Notes: a model not told the origin generated them from the sequence alone. A DNA stretch of 64,000 bases from JAUILA01 sp050289805 (GCA_050289805.1 JBNKGL010000003.1:259374-323373); one strand, 5' to 3'; positions 1 to 9,156 are shown, numbered from the stretch's first letter. A program made the numbers and translations.

Positions 1-2
1 AA

Positions 3-1124
3 CGCGAAAACGCGCGTCTGCTTTTACAGGAAATGTCTTTTTATGCGGAATCACCTGTATGCCGAAGACGACAATTGCTGCATTATTTCGGTGAGGAGTA
101 TGATCAGGATAACTGCGGTGCATGTGACAACTGTGTGCATCCACGAGAACAGTTTGAAGGCAAGGATTTTGTGAAACTGGTTCTCGAAACGGTCAGCGCA
201 ACTGGAGAGAGATTCGGACTGAAGCATCTTGCGCATGTAATCCGGGGTTCCGAAAACCAGTATGTGCTTTCCTATCATCACAATGAATTGGATGTGTATG
301 GCAAAGGATCGGAGGAATCCGAAGACTTTTGGAAATCTGTAATTCGCCAGACCCTGATTTATGAATTACTGCTGAAGGATATTGATAATATCGGTGTCCT
401 CAAGCTATCCGACCGAGGGAGAAAATTTATGGAAGCCCCTGACTCTATCATGCTCTCAAAAGATCATGACTACGATTCAAATCTTCCGGAAGAAGAAGAG
501 GCAGCGCGTCCGCTGAACAACAGTAAGGCATATGATGAAAAGCTGTTCAGCATGCTGAAACATCTCCGTAAGAAGGTTGCCGACAAAAAAGGACTTCCTC
601 CGTTTGTTATTTTCCAGGATCCATCTCTTGAAGAAATGGCGACCACTTATCCAACGACTGAATCGGAGCTGGCGCAGGTGAATGGAGTTGGAATGGGTAA
701 GGTTAAGAAGTTCGGAAAGGATTTCCTGGAAATGATCTCTGAATATGTTGATGAACATGATATCGTAACTGCATCGGAAGTCGTTGTTAAGTCTTCGGTG
801 AACAAATCAAAAATCAAAATTTTCATTATTCAGCAAATTGATAAGAAAGTTGATCTTGAAGAAATAGCCGAATCGTTGAATATTCCATTCGAGGAGATGC
901 TGGATGAAATCGAAAATATTTGCTATTCCGGAACTAAATTGAATCTGGATTATTATATTGACGAGATTCTTGATTATGATAAACAGGATGATATCTTCGA
1001 ATACTTCATGAATGCAGAGACCGATAGTATTGAAGAAGCACTGGAAGATGAAGATAACGATGAATATTCAGAGGAAGAACTCCGTCTTATGCGGATAAAG
1101 TTCATGTCTGAATATGCCAATTAA
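3..1124 (+). CDS. recQ: ATP-dependent DNA helicase RecQ, C-terminal part
   Basis: The frame is open to the left edge, so this is the 3' end of a longer gene cut by the window. Visible parts in order: the zinc-binding region with CRRRQLLHYFGE and the cysteine cluster CGACDNC; the RQC winged helix; an HRDC domain around residues 170-250 (ending near VNGVGMGKVKKFG); and a C-terminal helix-turn-helix-like extension rich in Asp and Glu. RecQ unwinds DNA with 3'-5' polarity in recombination and fork repair. The DEAH helicase core lies outside the window, so activity cannot be judged. The long acidic C-terminus is common in Bacteroidota RecQ. A hairpin terminator follows directly. Confidence 0.95.
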   Translation, partial: RENARLLLQEMSFYAESPVCRRRQLLHYFGEEYDQDNCGACDNCVHPREQFEGKDFVKLVLETVSATGERFGLKHLAHVIRGSENQYVLSYHHNELDVYGKGSEESEDFWKSVIRQTLIYELLLKDIDNIGVLKLSDRGRKFMEAPDSIMLSKDHDYDSNLPEEEEAARPLNNSKAYDEKLFSMLKHLRKKVADKKGLPPFVIFQDPSLEEMATTYPTTESELAQVNGVGMGKVKKFGKDFLEMISEYVDEHDIVTASEVVVKSSVNKSKIKIFIIQQIDKKVDLEEIAESLNIPFEEMLDEIENICYSGTKLNLDYYIDEILDYDKQDDIFEYFMNAETDSIEEALEDEDNDEYSEEELRLMRIKFMSEYAN

Positions 1125-1144
1125 ACAGAATTACCCCCGAGACA

Positions 1145-1175
1145 GCCGGATTCCGAAAGGGTCCGGTTTTTTTTT
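1145..1175 (+). terminator. Rho-independent terminator after recQ
   Basis: The stem CCGGATTC pairs with GGGTCCGG (two G-T wobbles) around a short CGAAA loop, followed by nine T. It lies 20 nt after the recQ stop codon. Confidence 0.85.
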
Positions 1176-1181
1176 GCCCGT

Positions 1182-1196
1182 GGTCAATTATTGACC
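1182..1196. promoter_or_regulatory. 15-bp palindrome (possible operator)
   Basis: GGTCAAT-T-ATTGACC is a perfect inverted repeat with a one-base centre. It lies between the recQ terminator and the lipoprotein gene at 1265. It has no T-run, so a protein-binding site is likelier than a terminator. It shares TCAAT/ATTGA half-sites with the palindrome at 1223-1238. Confidence 0.45.
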
Positions 1197-1222
1197 GCCC
1201 CGCGCGATACTCTTGTACCAGT

Positions 1223-1238
1223 TTCAATGGCCATTGAA
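1223..1238. promoter_or_regulatory. 16-bp perfect palindrome (possible operator)
   Basis: TTCAATGGCCATTGAA is a perfect 16-bp dyad ending 26 nt before the start codon at 1265. Together with the dyad at 1182-1196 it forms a tandem pair with the same TCAAT half-sites, about 41 bp centre to centre, close to four helical turns. A near-match to a Bacteroidota -7 box (TACTCTTG, near 1208) lies between them. Confidence 0.45.
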
Positions 1239-1264
1239 CAAATGTTTTCTAACCAATTAAGCCT

Positions 1265-2503
1265 ATGAAAAACTGGATAATTTTATTTTTACTGGCAGGC
1301 ATATTATCTGCCTGTAATGAAGACCCTGAAATCAAACCGGGGCACACAAGGAATAAGCGACCCATGCCTGTCTACATTCGCAATGGCGGTGAATTCATTG
1401 CAAGGCAACTTTCAATGCAACTCAGCAACCGTGATGTACGACATTTCATTAAAAACCGGGTGCTTGAAAAATTCGATGGGGATTACAATTTCCTGTTAGC
1501 TCTTCATTATAATGATCTCATTTCAGACAAGCGCTCCTTTAAGAGCTTATTTGAAAATGAATTTGAAAGGAATTCGCTGGAGGAGATCATTCAATCAGAC
1601 CCTCTTTTGCAAATTGCCATGCCAAGTCTTTCAGACAAGTCGGCACAAAAATGGGACGCTGAGAACGACATACCGCTGGTAGTCTATCGTCCGCCGGATA
1701 TAGATCTGGCGACTACAGATAACCTGGTGGCTTTTCGAAATGGAAGTCCGGAACTTTTCTCATTAAAGGAAGAACCTGATAAGCTTGTTCTGGTCATCAG
1801 CCATAATGAACGAACCCTTGTCGTACCTGCAGGTTCTGATCCCGGAAAGGCATTCAACGGTTTCGCCAGGAACGAATGTATTGAATCGGTCCGGGCACAG
1901 GGGACTTACAATAGCCTCACCTATTTTTTAAAGGAAGCGCTGTATCAGTGTTACTACGAAGCAGGTGACGAACCTGCCACTACAGACGGATGCGACAGGG
2001 ATCTGTATCCTGGAAAGGACCATGTCACCCGTGCAAAGTTTACCACAATGAATTATATGCGGGAAGCTGAACACTATCTTGACGGCAATCCCGAAATTTA
2101 TTTCATTGTAACACTTGCCTCAAAAAATCCATCGGGATTTGCGTCGCTTCGAAAGTCTTTCCCTTCGAATGACAGAAGTGAATGGAAGAATTGCGGATTA
2201 TTTAGTTGTGAGCCTGAATGGCATGAAAAGCTACAGCCTGTTTTTATTTGGGACAAGGAAGTATTTGGCAACCTGGTACGTTATGACTGGTTCGAAGAGG
2301 ATTTTTCAACCGGCAAAATTGATATAACACTCGGGCTTACATCGAAATTTGAGAATCTCACCGTATCGGGTAATGTCAAAATTACCATTAGCAAAAAGGA
2401 CTATTTCCTGGATCAGGACTTTGTTAATTATTGCGACCGTGCACGGGGCGGCGGAACTGACTACAATACCGGAAAATTTTACTTCACTATTAATCAGCGT
2501 TAA
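1265..2503 (+). CDS. Hypothetical lipoprotein
   Basis: A 412-residue protein with a type II signal peptide: a hydrophobic stretch, then LSAC at residues 14-17, so it is probably lipidated and held in the periplasm or at the outer membrane. The mature part is charged, shows no catalytic motif I recognise, and has cysteines near residues 205-245 and 310-315 plus one near the end that could form disulfides in the periplasm. The stop codon overlaps the start of the next gene (TAATG), so the two are translationally coupled and probably work together. Two palindromes upstream suggest specific control. I do not recognise the family. Confidence 0.75.
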   Translation: MKNWIILFLLAGILSACNEDPEIKPGHTRNKRPMPVYIRNGGEFIARQLSMQLSNRDVRHFIKNRVLEKFDGDYNFLLALHYNDLISDKRSFKSLFENEFERNSLEEIIQSDPLLQIAMPSLSDKSAQKWDAENDIPLVVYRPPDIDLATTDNLVAFRNGSPELFSLKEEPDKLVLVISHNERTLVVPAGSDPGKAFNGFARNECIESVRAQGTYNSLTYFLKEALYQCYYEAGDEPATTDGCDRDLYPGKDHVTRAKFTTMNYMREAEHYLDGNPEIYFIVTLASKNPSGFASLRKSFPSNDRSEWKNCGLFSCEPEWHEKLQPVFIWDKEVFGNLVRYDWFEEDFSTGKIDITLGLTSKFENLTVSGNVKITISKKDYFLDQDFVNYCDRARGGGTDYNTGKFYFTINQR

Positions 2504-3186
2504 TGAAGATCATATTCATCCTCTTCATTTTATTACCCGTAATCATAAGCCCGGCACAGGAGATATTCTTCGGTGCCGGCTATGCCACAGGTCAGCATTC
2601 ATTCACCGGAATTGAGACAGACTCATTTGCGATTGAGACGAGCAATAATACAGGCAGGAAATTCATCATGCCAACCGTTTTGGTTTCATGGAACCTGAAT
2701 AACAGGTTATACCTGGGCGCAAGGATGAATTATCGCCGGCATACCATTAGCCTCAGGGGGTGGGATAATCGTGCCGATACCTGCCTGCTGTGCCCCGTTA
2801 TTAAGGGTGGAGGCCCCACAATCCATGAAATAAGGTTTGCCGGGGAAATTTCCCTTGCTGTACAATACTGGAGATTTGGATCCCTGTGGCTGGTGGGTGG
2901 CGCAGGCGTATCGGTTCCCGTCCATACTGATAATAACCAAACGGATATCAATAGTCCTTTGCAGCAAATATTTACTGCAGCAGGGTCCCTGGCTACAGCT
3001 TCACCGATTTTCGAGTTGGGACTGGCCATGGAGATTGGGCGCTTTCAATTCCGTGCGATAAAATGCTACAGTCCTTCATACACCCAAACGTTTAAAATTG
3101 AAAAACAGGAGATCCCATTTAAAACAAATGAATCAATGTGGTCTTTTTCATTCATGTTCAGTATTTATAGACAAGGATCCCCTTAA
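2503..3186 (+). CDS. Hypothetical outer-membrane beta-barrel protein
   Basis: A 227-residue protein with a clear signal peptide (cleavage likely after SPAQ, near residue 19). Alternating hydrophobic and aromatic strands of beta-barrel type follow (GAGYATGQHSF, LYLGARMNYR, FRAIKCYSPSY). The penultimate segment WSFSFMFSIYRQ resembles a closing barrel strand. It starts inside the stop codon of the upstream lipoprotein gene (TAATG), so the two are co-translated. A lipoprotein and a small barrel made together suggest a cell-surface pair, but no function can be named. Confidence 0.7.
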   Translation: MKIIFILFILLPVIISPAQEIFFGAGYATGQHSFTGIETDSFAIETSNNTGRKFIMPTVLVSWNLNNRLYLGARMNYRRHTISLRGWDNRADTCLLCPVIKGGGPTIHEIRFAGEISLAVQYWRFGSLWLVGGAGVSVPVHTDNNQTDINSPLQQIFTAAGSLATASPIFELGLAMEIGRFQFRAIKCYSPSYTQTFKIEKQEIPFKTNESMWSFSFMFSIYRQGSP

Positions 3187-3254
3187 AGAATTCAGGTAAT
3201 GGTTTCATTGAATGTGTCGGAGTTCCTACCTTTAAACCGATAAACGAATGAACC

Positions 3255-4547
3255 ATGAATATACTGATCATCGGAAGTGGTGGCCGGGAGTTTACCTTCG
3301 CCTGGAAAATTGCTCAAAGTGAACTTTGCGACCAATTATATATAGCCCCGGGAAATGCAGGCACACCACAGTTTGGTATTAATATCGATTTGGACACCGA
3401 CGATTTTGAGGCTGTTGGGAATTTTGTTTTAGACAATAATATAGAAATGGTTGTGGTAGGGCCCGAAGCTCCTCTTGTGGCAGGTATTCGGGATTATTTT
3501 GAATCTCAACCATCCCTATTAGATATTCTGGTAATAGGCCCGGGAAAAAGTGGAGCACAGCTTGAGGGGAGTAAGGATTTCTCAAAGGCTTTTATGCAAA
3601 AACATTCAATTCCTACAGCACGGTCTCATACATTCACCGCTGATTCGTTGTCGGAAGGACTGGCATATATTGATGAATGTAACATACCGGTCGTATTAAA
3701 GGCCGATGGTCTGGCGGCTGGAAAAGGTGTGATTATTGCACAATCTAAAGAGGAGGCCCGGGAAGCACTTGAGTCGATGCTTATTGACCGGCAATTTGGC
3801 GAAGCAAGCAACAAGGTCCTTATAGAAGAATTTCTGGATGGTATCGAGTTGTCTGTATTCGTACTTACTGATGGCTCCGATTATCTAATACTTCCCGAAG
3901 CGAAGGATTATAAACGAATTGGGGAAGCTGACACTGGCCTTAATACAGGAGGAATGGGTGCTGTTTCCCCTGTTATTTTTGCTGATGATGAATTTATGTC
4001 CAAAGTCCGTGAGAAGGTGGTTGAGCCAACCATTAAAGGATTGAAGAAAGATGATATCCCCTACCAGGGGTTTATATTCATCGGATTAATGAAAGTAGGC
4101 CAGGAGCCTTATGTGATAGAATATAATGTTCGTATGGGTGATCCTGAAACCCAGGTTGTCCTCCCGCGAATCAAAAATGATTTTGTAGAAATCCTGATAA
4201 ACTGCGGAAGGGGTTCGTTAATAGGACAGCAAATTGAAATCGACCCGGCATATGCAGTAACGGTTGTGCAGGTGGCTGGCGGATATCCGGAAGCATACGA
4301 AAAAGGAAAAGAAATCAAAGGACTGGCCGATGTACCACCTGATTTGATTGTTGTTCATGCGGGCACGAAGCAACATGAATATCAGATTTTAACAAATGGC
4401 GGCAGGGTTTTATCGGTTACGGGCAGAGGCAATACACTTGAAGAAACTTTGCAAAATGTCTATGCAGGACTTCCTTATATCAATTGGGAGGGCAGATATT
4501 ACAGAAAAGATATTGGCAAAGATCTTCTGGCTTTTCACCTTGATTAA
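3255..4547 (+). CDS. purD: Phosphoribosylamine-glycine ligase (GARS)
   Basis: It catalyses the ATP-dependent joining of phosphoribosylamine and glycine to GAR, the second step of purine synthesis. At 430 residues it has the usual length. Visible: the N-terminal Rossmann motif GSGGREFTFAWK; the ATP-grasp elements LKADGLAAGKGV and EEFLDGIELS; TGLNTGGMGAVSP; and the metal-binding YNVRMGDPETQ. The conserved REHA of the first motif reads REFT here, and the usual QDHKR reads KDYKR; both look like tolerated drift because all other signatures are intact. It appears monocistronic. A near-match -7 box (TACCTTTA, 3227-3234) lies 20 nt upstream. Confidence 0.95.
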   Translation: MNILIIGSGGREFTFAWKIAQSELCDQLYIAPGNAGTPQFGINIDLDTDDFEAVGNFVLDNNIEMVVVGPEAPLVAGIRDYFESQPSLLDILVIGPGKSGAQLEGSKDFSKAFMQKHSIPTARSHTFTADSLSEGLAYIDECNIPVVLKADGLAAGKGVIIAQSKEEAREALESMLIDRQFGEASNKVLIEEFLDGIELSVFVLTDGSDYLILPEAKDYKRIGEADTGLNTGGMGAVSPVIFADDEFMSKVREKVVEPTIKGLKKDDIPYQGFIFIGLMKVGQEPYVIEYNVRMGDPETQVVLPRIKNDFVEILINCGRGSLIGQQIEIDPAYAVTVVQVAGGYPEAYEKGKEIKGLADVPPDLIVVHAGTKQHEYQILTNGGRVLSVTGRGNTLEETLQNVYAGLPYINWEGRYYRKDIGKDLLAFHLD

Positions 4548-4659
4548 ATCTGGCTTTCCTTTTTCGTATGTTTTAAATTACATTTGGTAGATTTAACTAT
4601 GAAGTAGAATTGGGCATCTGGAGAATCCGGCGCCCTTATGATATCACAACCAAAAGAAT

Positions 4660-5811
4660 ATGGGATGTAATTCGTGCAGTTCGGCCGATGGCAAGGTTGC
4701 GGGATGTCAGAATAACGGAGGTTGCCTTACCGGTGGCTGCAATAAGATGAATGTATTCGACTGGCTTTCCAATATGGATATGCCTGGAGAAGATAAATTC
4801 AATATAGTCGAAATAAGATTCAAGGGAGGTCGTAAGGAGTTTTTCCGTAATTCGAATGGCCTTCAACTCACTACCGGAGATGCTGTCGTTGTGGATGTGC
4901 CAAATGGCCACCATATTGGATATGTTTCGCTTCAGGGAGAGTTGGTTCGTCTTCAAATGCAGAAGAAGAAAGTTGAGGATAATGAAGAGATTAAATCGAT
5001 TTACAGGATCGCACACGAAAAAGATCTTGAAAAGTATTCCGAGGTGCAGCAGCGTGAATTACCCACCATGTACAGAACCCGTCAGATCATTCAGGAAATC
5101 GGGCTCTCAATGAAGCTTTCGGATGTGGAGTATCAGGCAGATAATTCCAAGGCGACTTTTTATTATTCCGCAGATGACAGGGTTGACTTTCGGGAGCTGA
5201 TAAAAATACTGGCCGGTGAATTTCGTATTCGGGTGGAAATGAGGCAAATCAGTCTTCGCCAGGAGGCAGGCAGACTTGGGGGCATCGGATCCTGCGGAAG
5301 AGAATTATGCTGCTCCACCTGGCTTTCAGATTTCAAAAGTGTTTCGACCAGTGCGGCTCGTTATCAAAATCTTTCTCTCAATCCAAGTAAATTATCGGGT
5401 CAATGCGGCAGGCTCAAATGTTGCCTGAATTATGAGTTGGATACATATATGGATGCATTGAAGGATATTCCGGACCTCAACGCACCTCTTGTCACTGAAA
5501 AAGGCACAGCGAGACTGCAAAAAACTGATATTTTCCGGAAAATTATGTGGTTCAGCTATGATGCTGAAAACACTTGGCATCCTATTGGGGTTAAACGGGT
5601 TACCCAGATTGTAACCCTTAACAAAAAAGGACAGAAACCGTCGTCACTTCTGGAAGACGAGTCGTCCGGTACAGATGATGCTGTTCAATTGAACAGTGAT
5701 CTGGAAAGAATTGACCGGAAATACAGGAATCAAGGCACTACAAAGAAAAAAAAGAAACGGAAACCAGGAAAAAACAGAAGAAGACCTTCTTCAAATACCA
5801 ATAAGAAATGA
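4660..5811 (+). CDS. ricT: PSP1/RicT-family protein
   Basis: A 383-residue member of the PSP1/YaaT family. In Bacillus, RicT acts with RicA and RicF in an iron-sulfur-containing complex that affects RNase Y and development. The conserved core is clear: GSCGRELCCSTWL and SGQCGRLKCCLNYE around residues 208-255. The N-terminus has five further cysteines (C3, C6, C16, C22, C27), which could bind metal or an Fe-S cluster. The C-terminus is a long Lys/Arg tail, suggesting RNA contact. The last codons overlap gldH by 4 nt (ATGA). The pairing with gldH recurs in gliding Bacteroidota, but its mechanism is not known to me. Confidence 0.88.
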   Translation: MGCNSCSSADGKVAGCQNNGGCLTGGCNKMNVFDWLSNMDMPGEDKFNIVEIRFKGGRKEFFRNSNGLQLTTGDAVVVDVPNGHHIGYVSLQGELVRLQMQKKKVEDNEEIKSIYRIAHEKDLEKYSEVQQRELPTMYRTRQIIQEIGLSMKLSDVEYQADNSKATFYYSADDRVDFRELIKILAGEFRIRVEMRQISLRQEAGRLGGIGSCGRELCCSTWLSDFKSVSTSAARYQNLSLNPSKLSGQCGRLKCCLNYELDTYMDALKDIPDLNAPLVTEKGTARLQKTDIFRKIMWFSYDAENTWHPIGVKRVTQIVTLNKKGQKPSSLLEDESSGTDDAVQLNSDLERIDRKYRNQGTTKKKKKRKPGKNRRRPSSNTNKK

Positions 5812-6284
5812 TCAAATATGTTCTCCCATTACTAATTCTGGTATCACTGATATCATGTGATAATACCAGGGTTTATGAAGTCAATAATGAACTTCCTGGC
5901 CGCTATTGGCTTGCAGACTCTACCCAGTCATTTACCTTTACAATTTCTGATACCGTTCAAAAGTATAACGTGTATTACAATCTCAGGAACTCGGTGAGCT
6001 ATCCTTTTCGTAATATATATGTTAAGTACAGTCTATCAGATTCTTCGGGCAATTTACTGGATGGCAACCTTTACAATGCCAACCTTTTTGATTCAAAGTC
6101 AGGAAAGCCGCTCGGTGATGGATTGGGGGATATATTCGATCACCAATTCCCATTGCTCACAGATTTCTCATTTCCCGGCCCTGGGCAATATCAGATGAAT
6201 GTAAGTCAGTACATGCGCAGGGATACGCTGCCTGAAATCGTTGCTGTCGGAATACGGGTTGAAAAAGCAATGCCATCAAACTAA
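5808..6284 (+). CDS. gldH: Gliding motility lipoprotein GldH
   Basis: A 158-residue lipoprotein with lipobox ISC at residues 15-17. The length, the N-terminal pattern CDNTRVYEVN, and the order after a PSP1 gene fit GldH, one of the lipoproteins needed for gliding in Flavobacterium johnsoniae. It is thought to sit in the cell envelope with the gliding/type IX secretion machinery. It overlaps ricT by 4 nt and is followed after 12 nt by trkA, so it is expressed in a ricT-gldH-trkA-trkH unit. No other gld gene is in the window, so motility itself cannot be inferred. Confidence 0.85.
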   Translation: MIKYVLPLLILVSLISCDNTRVYEVNNELPGRYWLADSTQSFTFTISDTVQKYNVYYNLRNSVSYPFRNIYVKYSLSDSSGNLLDGNLYNANLFDSKSGKPLGDGLGDIFDHQFPLLTDFSFPGPGQYQMNVSQYMRRDTLPEIVAVGIRVEKAMPSN

Positions 6285-6296
6285 ATAACTGGACAG

Positions 6297-7637
6297 ATGA
6301 GGATAATAATTGCAGGTGCAGGTGACGTAGGCTTCCATTTAGCGAAGCTTCTATCTTACGAGGAACAGGATATCATTCTTATTGACCGTGATGCTGAGAC
6401 ATTGCGTCAGGCATCGTCAAGCATTGACGTCGGCACTATAAAAGGAAATTCTACCTCATACCGTGTTCTGGAAGAAGCAGATGTAAAAAATGCGGATCTG
6501 CTTATCGCGGTAACATCATCGGAAGAAACAAATCTTACAACTGCAATTATCGGAAAACACCTCGGCGCAAAGCGAACGATTGCCCGGATAGAAAACCTTG
6601 AATACCTGCTCGACAAGGAAAAGCTGGATCTCAAAGAGCTTGGAATAGATGAGATTATTTCACCCGAATCCCTGGCTGCCAGGGAGATCAAGCGCCTGTT
6701 AAAAGAAGTGGCGCTCACAGATACGTTTGACTTTGATCAGGGCAAACTTTCACTTATTGGTGTTATTATCGACAATAATAGTCAACTCAATAACCAGTCT
6801 CTCATCGAACTTGCCAAGCTAAATCCAAAACAGAACTTCGTTACAGTAGCCATTCTGCGGGACAATAAAACAATCATTCCACATGGCGACAACAGATTTA
6901 TCGAGGGTGATCACGCATATTTTATTGCAGAACCTGAAGGAGTAGATGCCGTATTGGAGCTTTCCGGGAAAGAAAAAAAGGAAATCAAAAACATTATGAT
7001 CCTGGGCGGCAGTAAAGTTGGTTATCATGCTGCGAAAAGACTTTCCCGTAAGTTTAATGTTAAGCTGATCGAAAGAGACAAAGAAAAATGTTTTGAACTT
7101 GCGGATCAGTTGCGCAATGTGATGGTTATTAACGGTGACGGAAGGGATGTTGAATTGCTTGAGGAAGAAAGTATCAATGAAATGGACGCGTTCATCGCAG
7201 TAACAGGAAATTCAGAAACCAATATTATCTCCTGCCTTGTGGCCAAAAATCACGGGGTTCAAAAAACTGTCTCACTTGTTGAAAATATTGATTACATACA
7301 TCTGAGCCAGAATATTGGTGTAGATACGATGATCAACAAGAAACTTATCGCAGCGAACTTTATTTTCAGGTATATTCGTCAGGGTGAAGTTATTTCCCTA
7401 ACAAGTATTCATGGGGTGGATGCCGAAATCCTGGAATTCATTGTAAAGGCTGGTTCGAAAATTACGCAGCGTGAAATAAAAAATTTACAATTCCCCAAAG
7501 GTGCCATCATCGGAGGAGTCGTACGAAACGGGGAAGGACATACAACCATGGGTGATTTTCAATTCAGGCCGAAGGATCGCGCTGTCGTGCTTTGCCGGCC
7601 GGAATGTATTCACCAGGTTGAAGAGTTCTTTAAATAA
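6297..7637 (+). CDS. trkA: Trk potassium uptake regulatory subunit TrkA
   Basis: A 446-residue peripheral cytoplasmic protein with two tandem RCK units. Each begins with a nucleotide-binding Rossmann motif: GAGDVGFHLAKLL (residue 6) and GGSKVGYHAAKRL (about residue 237), each ending in a LIDRD or LIERD acidic residue. Each is followed by a TrkA-C domain. It gates the TrkH channel in response to NAD(H) or ATP/ADP. Its stop codon overlaps the trkH start (TAATG), so the subunits are translationally coupled. The length is typical. Confidence 0.96.
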   Translation: MRIIIAGAGDVGFHLAKLLSYEEQDIILIDRDAETLRQASSSIDVGTIKGNSTSYRVLEEADVKNADLLIAVTSSEETNLTTAIIGKHLGAKRTIARIENLEYLLDKEKLDLKELGIDEIISPESLAAREIKRLLKEVALTDTFDFDQGKLSLIGVIIDNNSQLNNQSLIELAKLNPKQNFVTVAILRDNKTIIPHGDNRFIEGDHAYFIAEPEGVDAVLELSGKEKKEIKNIMILGGSKVGYHAAKRLSRKFNVKLIERDKEKCFELADQLRNVMVINGDGRDVELLEEESINEMDAFIAVTGNSETNIISCLVAKNHGVQKTVSLVENIDYIHLSQNIGVDTMINKKLIAANFIFRYIRQGEVISLTSIHGVDAEILEFIVKAGSKITQREIKNLQFPKGAIIGGVVRNGEGHTTMGDFQFRPKDRAVVLCRPECIHQVEEFFK

Positions 7638-9103
7638 TGCCATTCAACATGAGGTTTAACTTCCGACTCATTCTCAATCTCCTTGGTCTCCTGGTATTGC
7701 TGAATGGACTGTTTATGTTTCTCTGCCTGCCCTTTTCCATATACTATGGAGAAAATATATTTCACATCATTATTGCAGGGGGAATAACATTGCTCGCAGG
7801 AGCACTTACATGGTTTCTCACTCTCAGGGGACTGAATACTGAACTAAAAAAGAAGGACGGATATCTCGTTGTGACCCTTGGGTGGCTCACCATGTCAATC
7901 TTCGGGACCCTCCCATTTATTGTTTCCGGTACAATCCCCAGTTTTACCGATGCCTTTTTTGAGACTATGTCGGGCTTCACTACAACGGGCGCCTCTATTT
8001 TAACAGATATTGAAGCCGCTCCAAAAGGGATATTATTCTGGCGCAGTCTTACCCAGTGGATTGGCGGAATGGGAATTATCGTTTTAGCTGTTGCAATTCT
8101 TCCGATACTTGGAATCGGTGGTATGCAGCTTTTTGTCGCCGAAGCACCCGGAATCACTCCGGATAAAATGAAGCCCAGGATCAAGGAAACGGCAAAAAGA
8201 CTCTGGATCATTTACCTCGGACTAACATTGCTGGAGATGGTTTTACTGATGTTTGGCGGCATGTCGTTTTATGATGCAATCAATCATTCGCTTACCACCA
8301 TGGCAACAGGCGGATTTTCTACCAGAAACGCCAGCGTTGCTTATTATGATTCAGCCTATATTCAATATGTGATCATATTTTTCATGTTTCTCGCGGGTAC
8401 GAATTTTACGATCACATACTGGGGTTTGAAAGGAAAGTTCAAGAAAGCTTTTGAAAATGAAGAATTCCGAAACTATGTGTATATAACACTCGGTGTATCC
8501 TTCATCGTATCATTTTTTGTATTCAGTTCTGATTGGCAGGGATTTGAACGTTCATTTCGTGATGCCCTGTTCCAGGTGGTTTCTGTAATTACCACTACCG
8601 GATATGTGACTGCAGATTATACCGCGTGGACTCCCTTTATTACCTCAATATTTTTCCTCCTGATGTTCTGCGGAGGCTCAGCGGGTTCCACTGCAGGAGG
8701 AATTAAGGTTGTACGCCATACGCTACTGTTCAAAAATAGTTTTCTTGAGATGAAAAGACAGCTTCATCCATCAGCGGTGATACCAGTGCGCCTTAATAAT
8801 ATCGCAGTAAGCCGCGAGATCACTTATAACGTACTGGCTTTCATAATGATTTACCTGCTGGTATACGGTGTAGGTGTATTCCTTATGTCGTTTACCGGAA
8901 TTGAGCTGGATTCAGCTCTTGGCGCAGTGGCTACCTGCCTTGGTAACATTGGCCCTGGACTGGGAGAAGTCGGACCAGTAGACAATTTTTCCCAGATTAC
9001 TCCATTTGGAAAATGGATATTATCGATACTCATGTTGTTGGGCCGCCTTGAGTTATTCACTGTGCTAATGCTCTTTAACATGAATTACTGGAAACGATAT
9101 TAA
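7637..9103 (+). CDS. trkH: Trk potassium uptake membrane subunit TrkH
   Basis: A 488-residue inner-membrane protein with many hydrophobic segments. It carries the four pore-loop filter signatures of the SKT superfamily: SGFTTTGAS, TTMATGGFSTR, ITTTGYVT and TCLGNIGPG. With TrkA it imports potassium. The start ATG overlaps the trkA stop. A strong bidirectional hairpin follows and separates it from the leftward secDF. Confidence 0.96.
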   Translation: MPFNMRFNFRLILNLLGLLVLLNGLFMFLCLPFSIYYGENIFHIIIAGGITLLAGALTWFLTLRGLNTELKKKDGYLVVTLGWLTMSIFGTLPFIVSGTIPSFTDAFFETMSGFTTTGASILTDIEAAPKGILFWRSLTQWIGGMGIIVLAVAILPILGIGGMQLFVAEAPGITPDKMKPRIKETAKRLWIIYLGLTLLEMVLLMFGGMSFYDAINHSLTTMATGGFSTRNASVAYYDSAYIQYVIIFFMFLAGTNFTITYWGLKGKFKKAFENEEFRNYVYITLGVSFIVSFFVFSSDWQGFERSFRDALFQVVSVITTTGYVTADYTAWTPFITSIFFLLMFCGGSAGSTAGGIKVVRHTLLFKNSFLEMKRQLHPSAVIPVRLNNIAVSREITYNVLAFIMIYLLVYGVGVFLMSFTGIELDSALGAVATCLGNIGPGLGEVGPVDNFSQITPFGKWILSILMLLGRLELFTVLMLFNMNYWKRY

Positions 9104-9140
9104 AAAAAACAGCCATTCGTTACCGAATGGCTGCCTTTTT
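9101..9140. terminator. Bidirectional terminator between trkH and secDF
   Basis: A 10-bp perfect stem, CAGCCATTCG / CGAATGGCTG, with a TTAC loop. An A-run lies on the left (9102-9109) and a T-run on the right (9136-9140), so it can end both the rightward trkH and the leftward secDF transcripts. Confidence 0.88.
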
Positions 9141-9156
9141 ATAATTACTCCGATTC

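Noticed and set aside
1182..1196. The palindrome as a second terminator after recQ
   Set aside because: The stem is AT-rich, has a one-base centre that cannot form a proper loop, and lacks a T-run.
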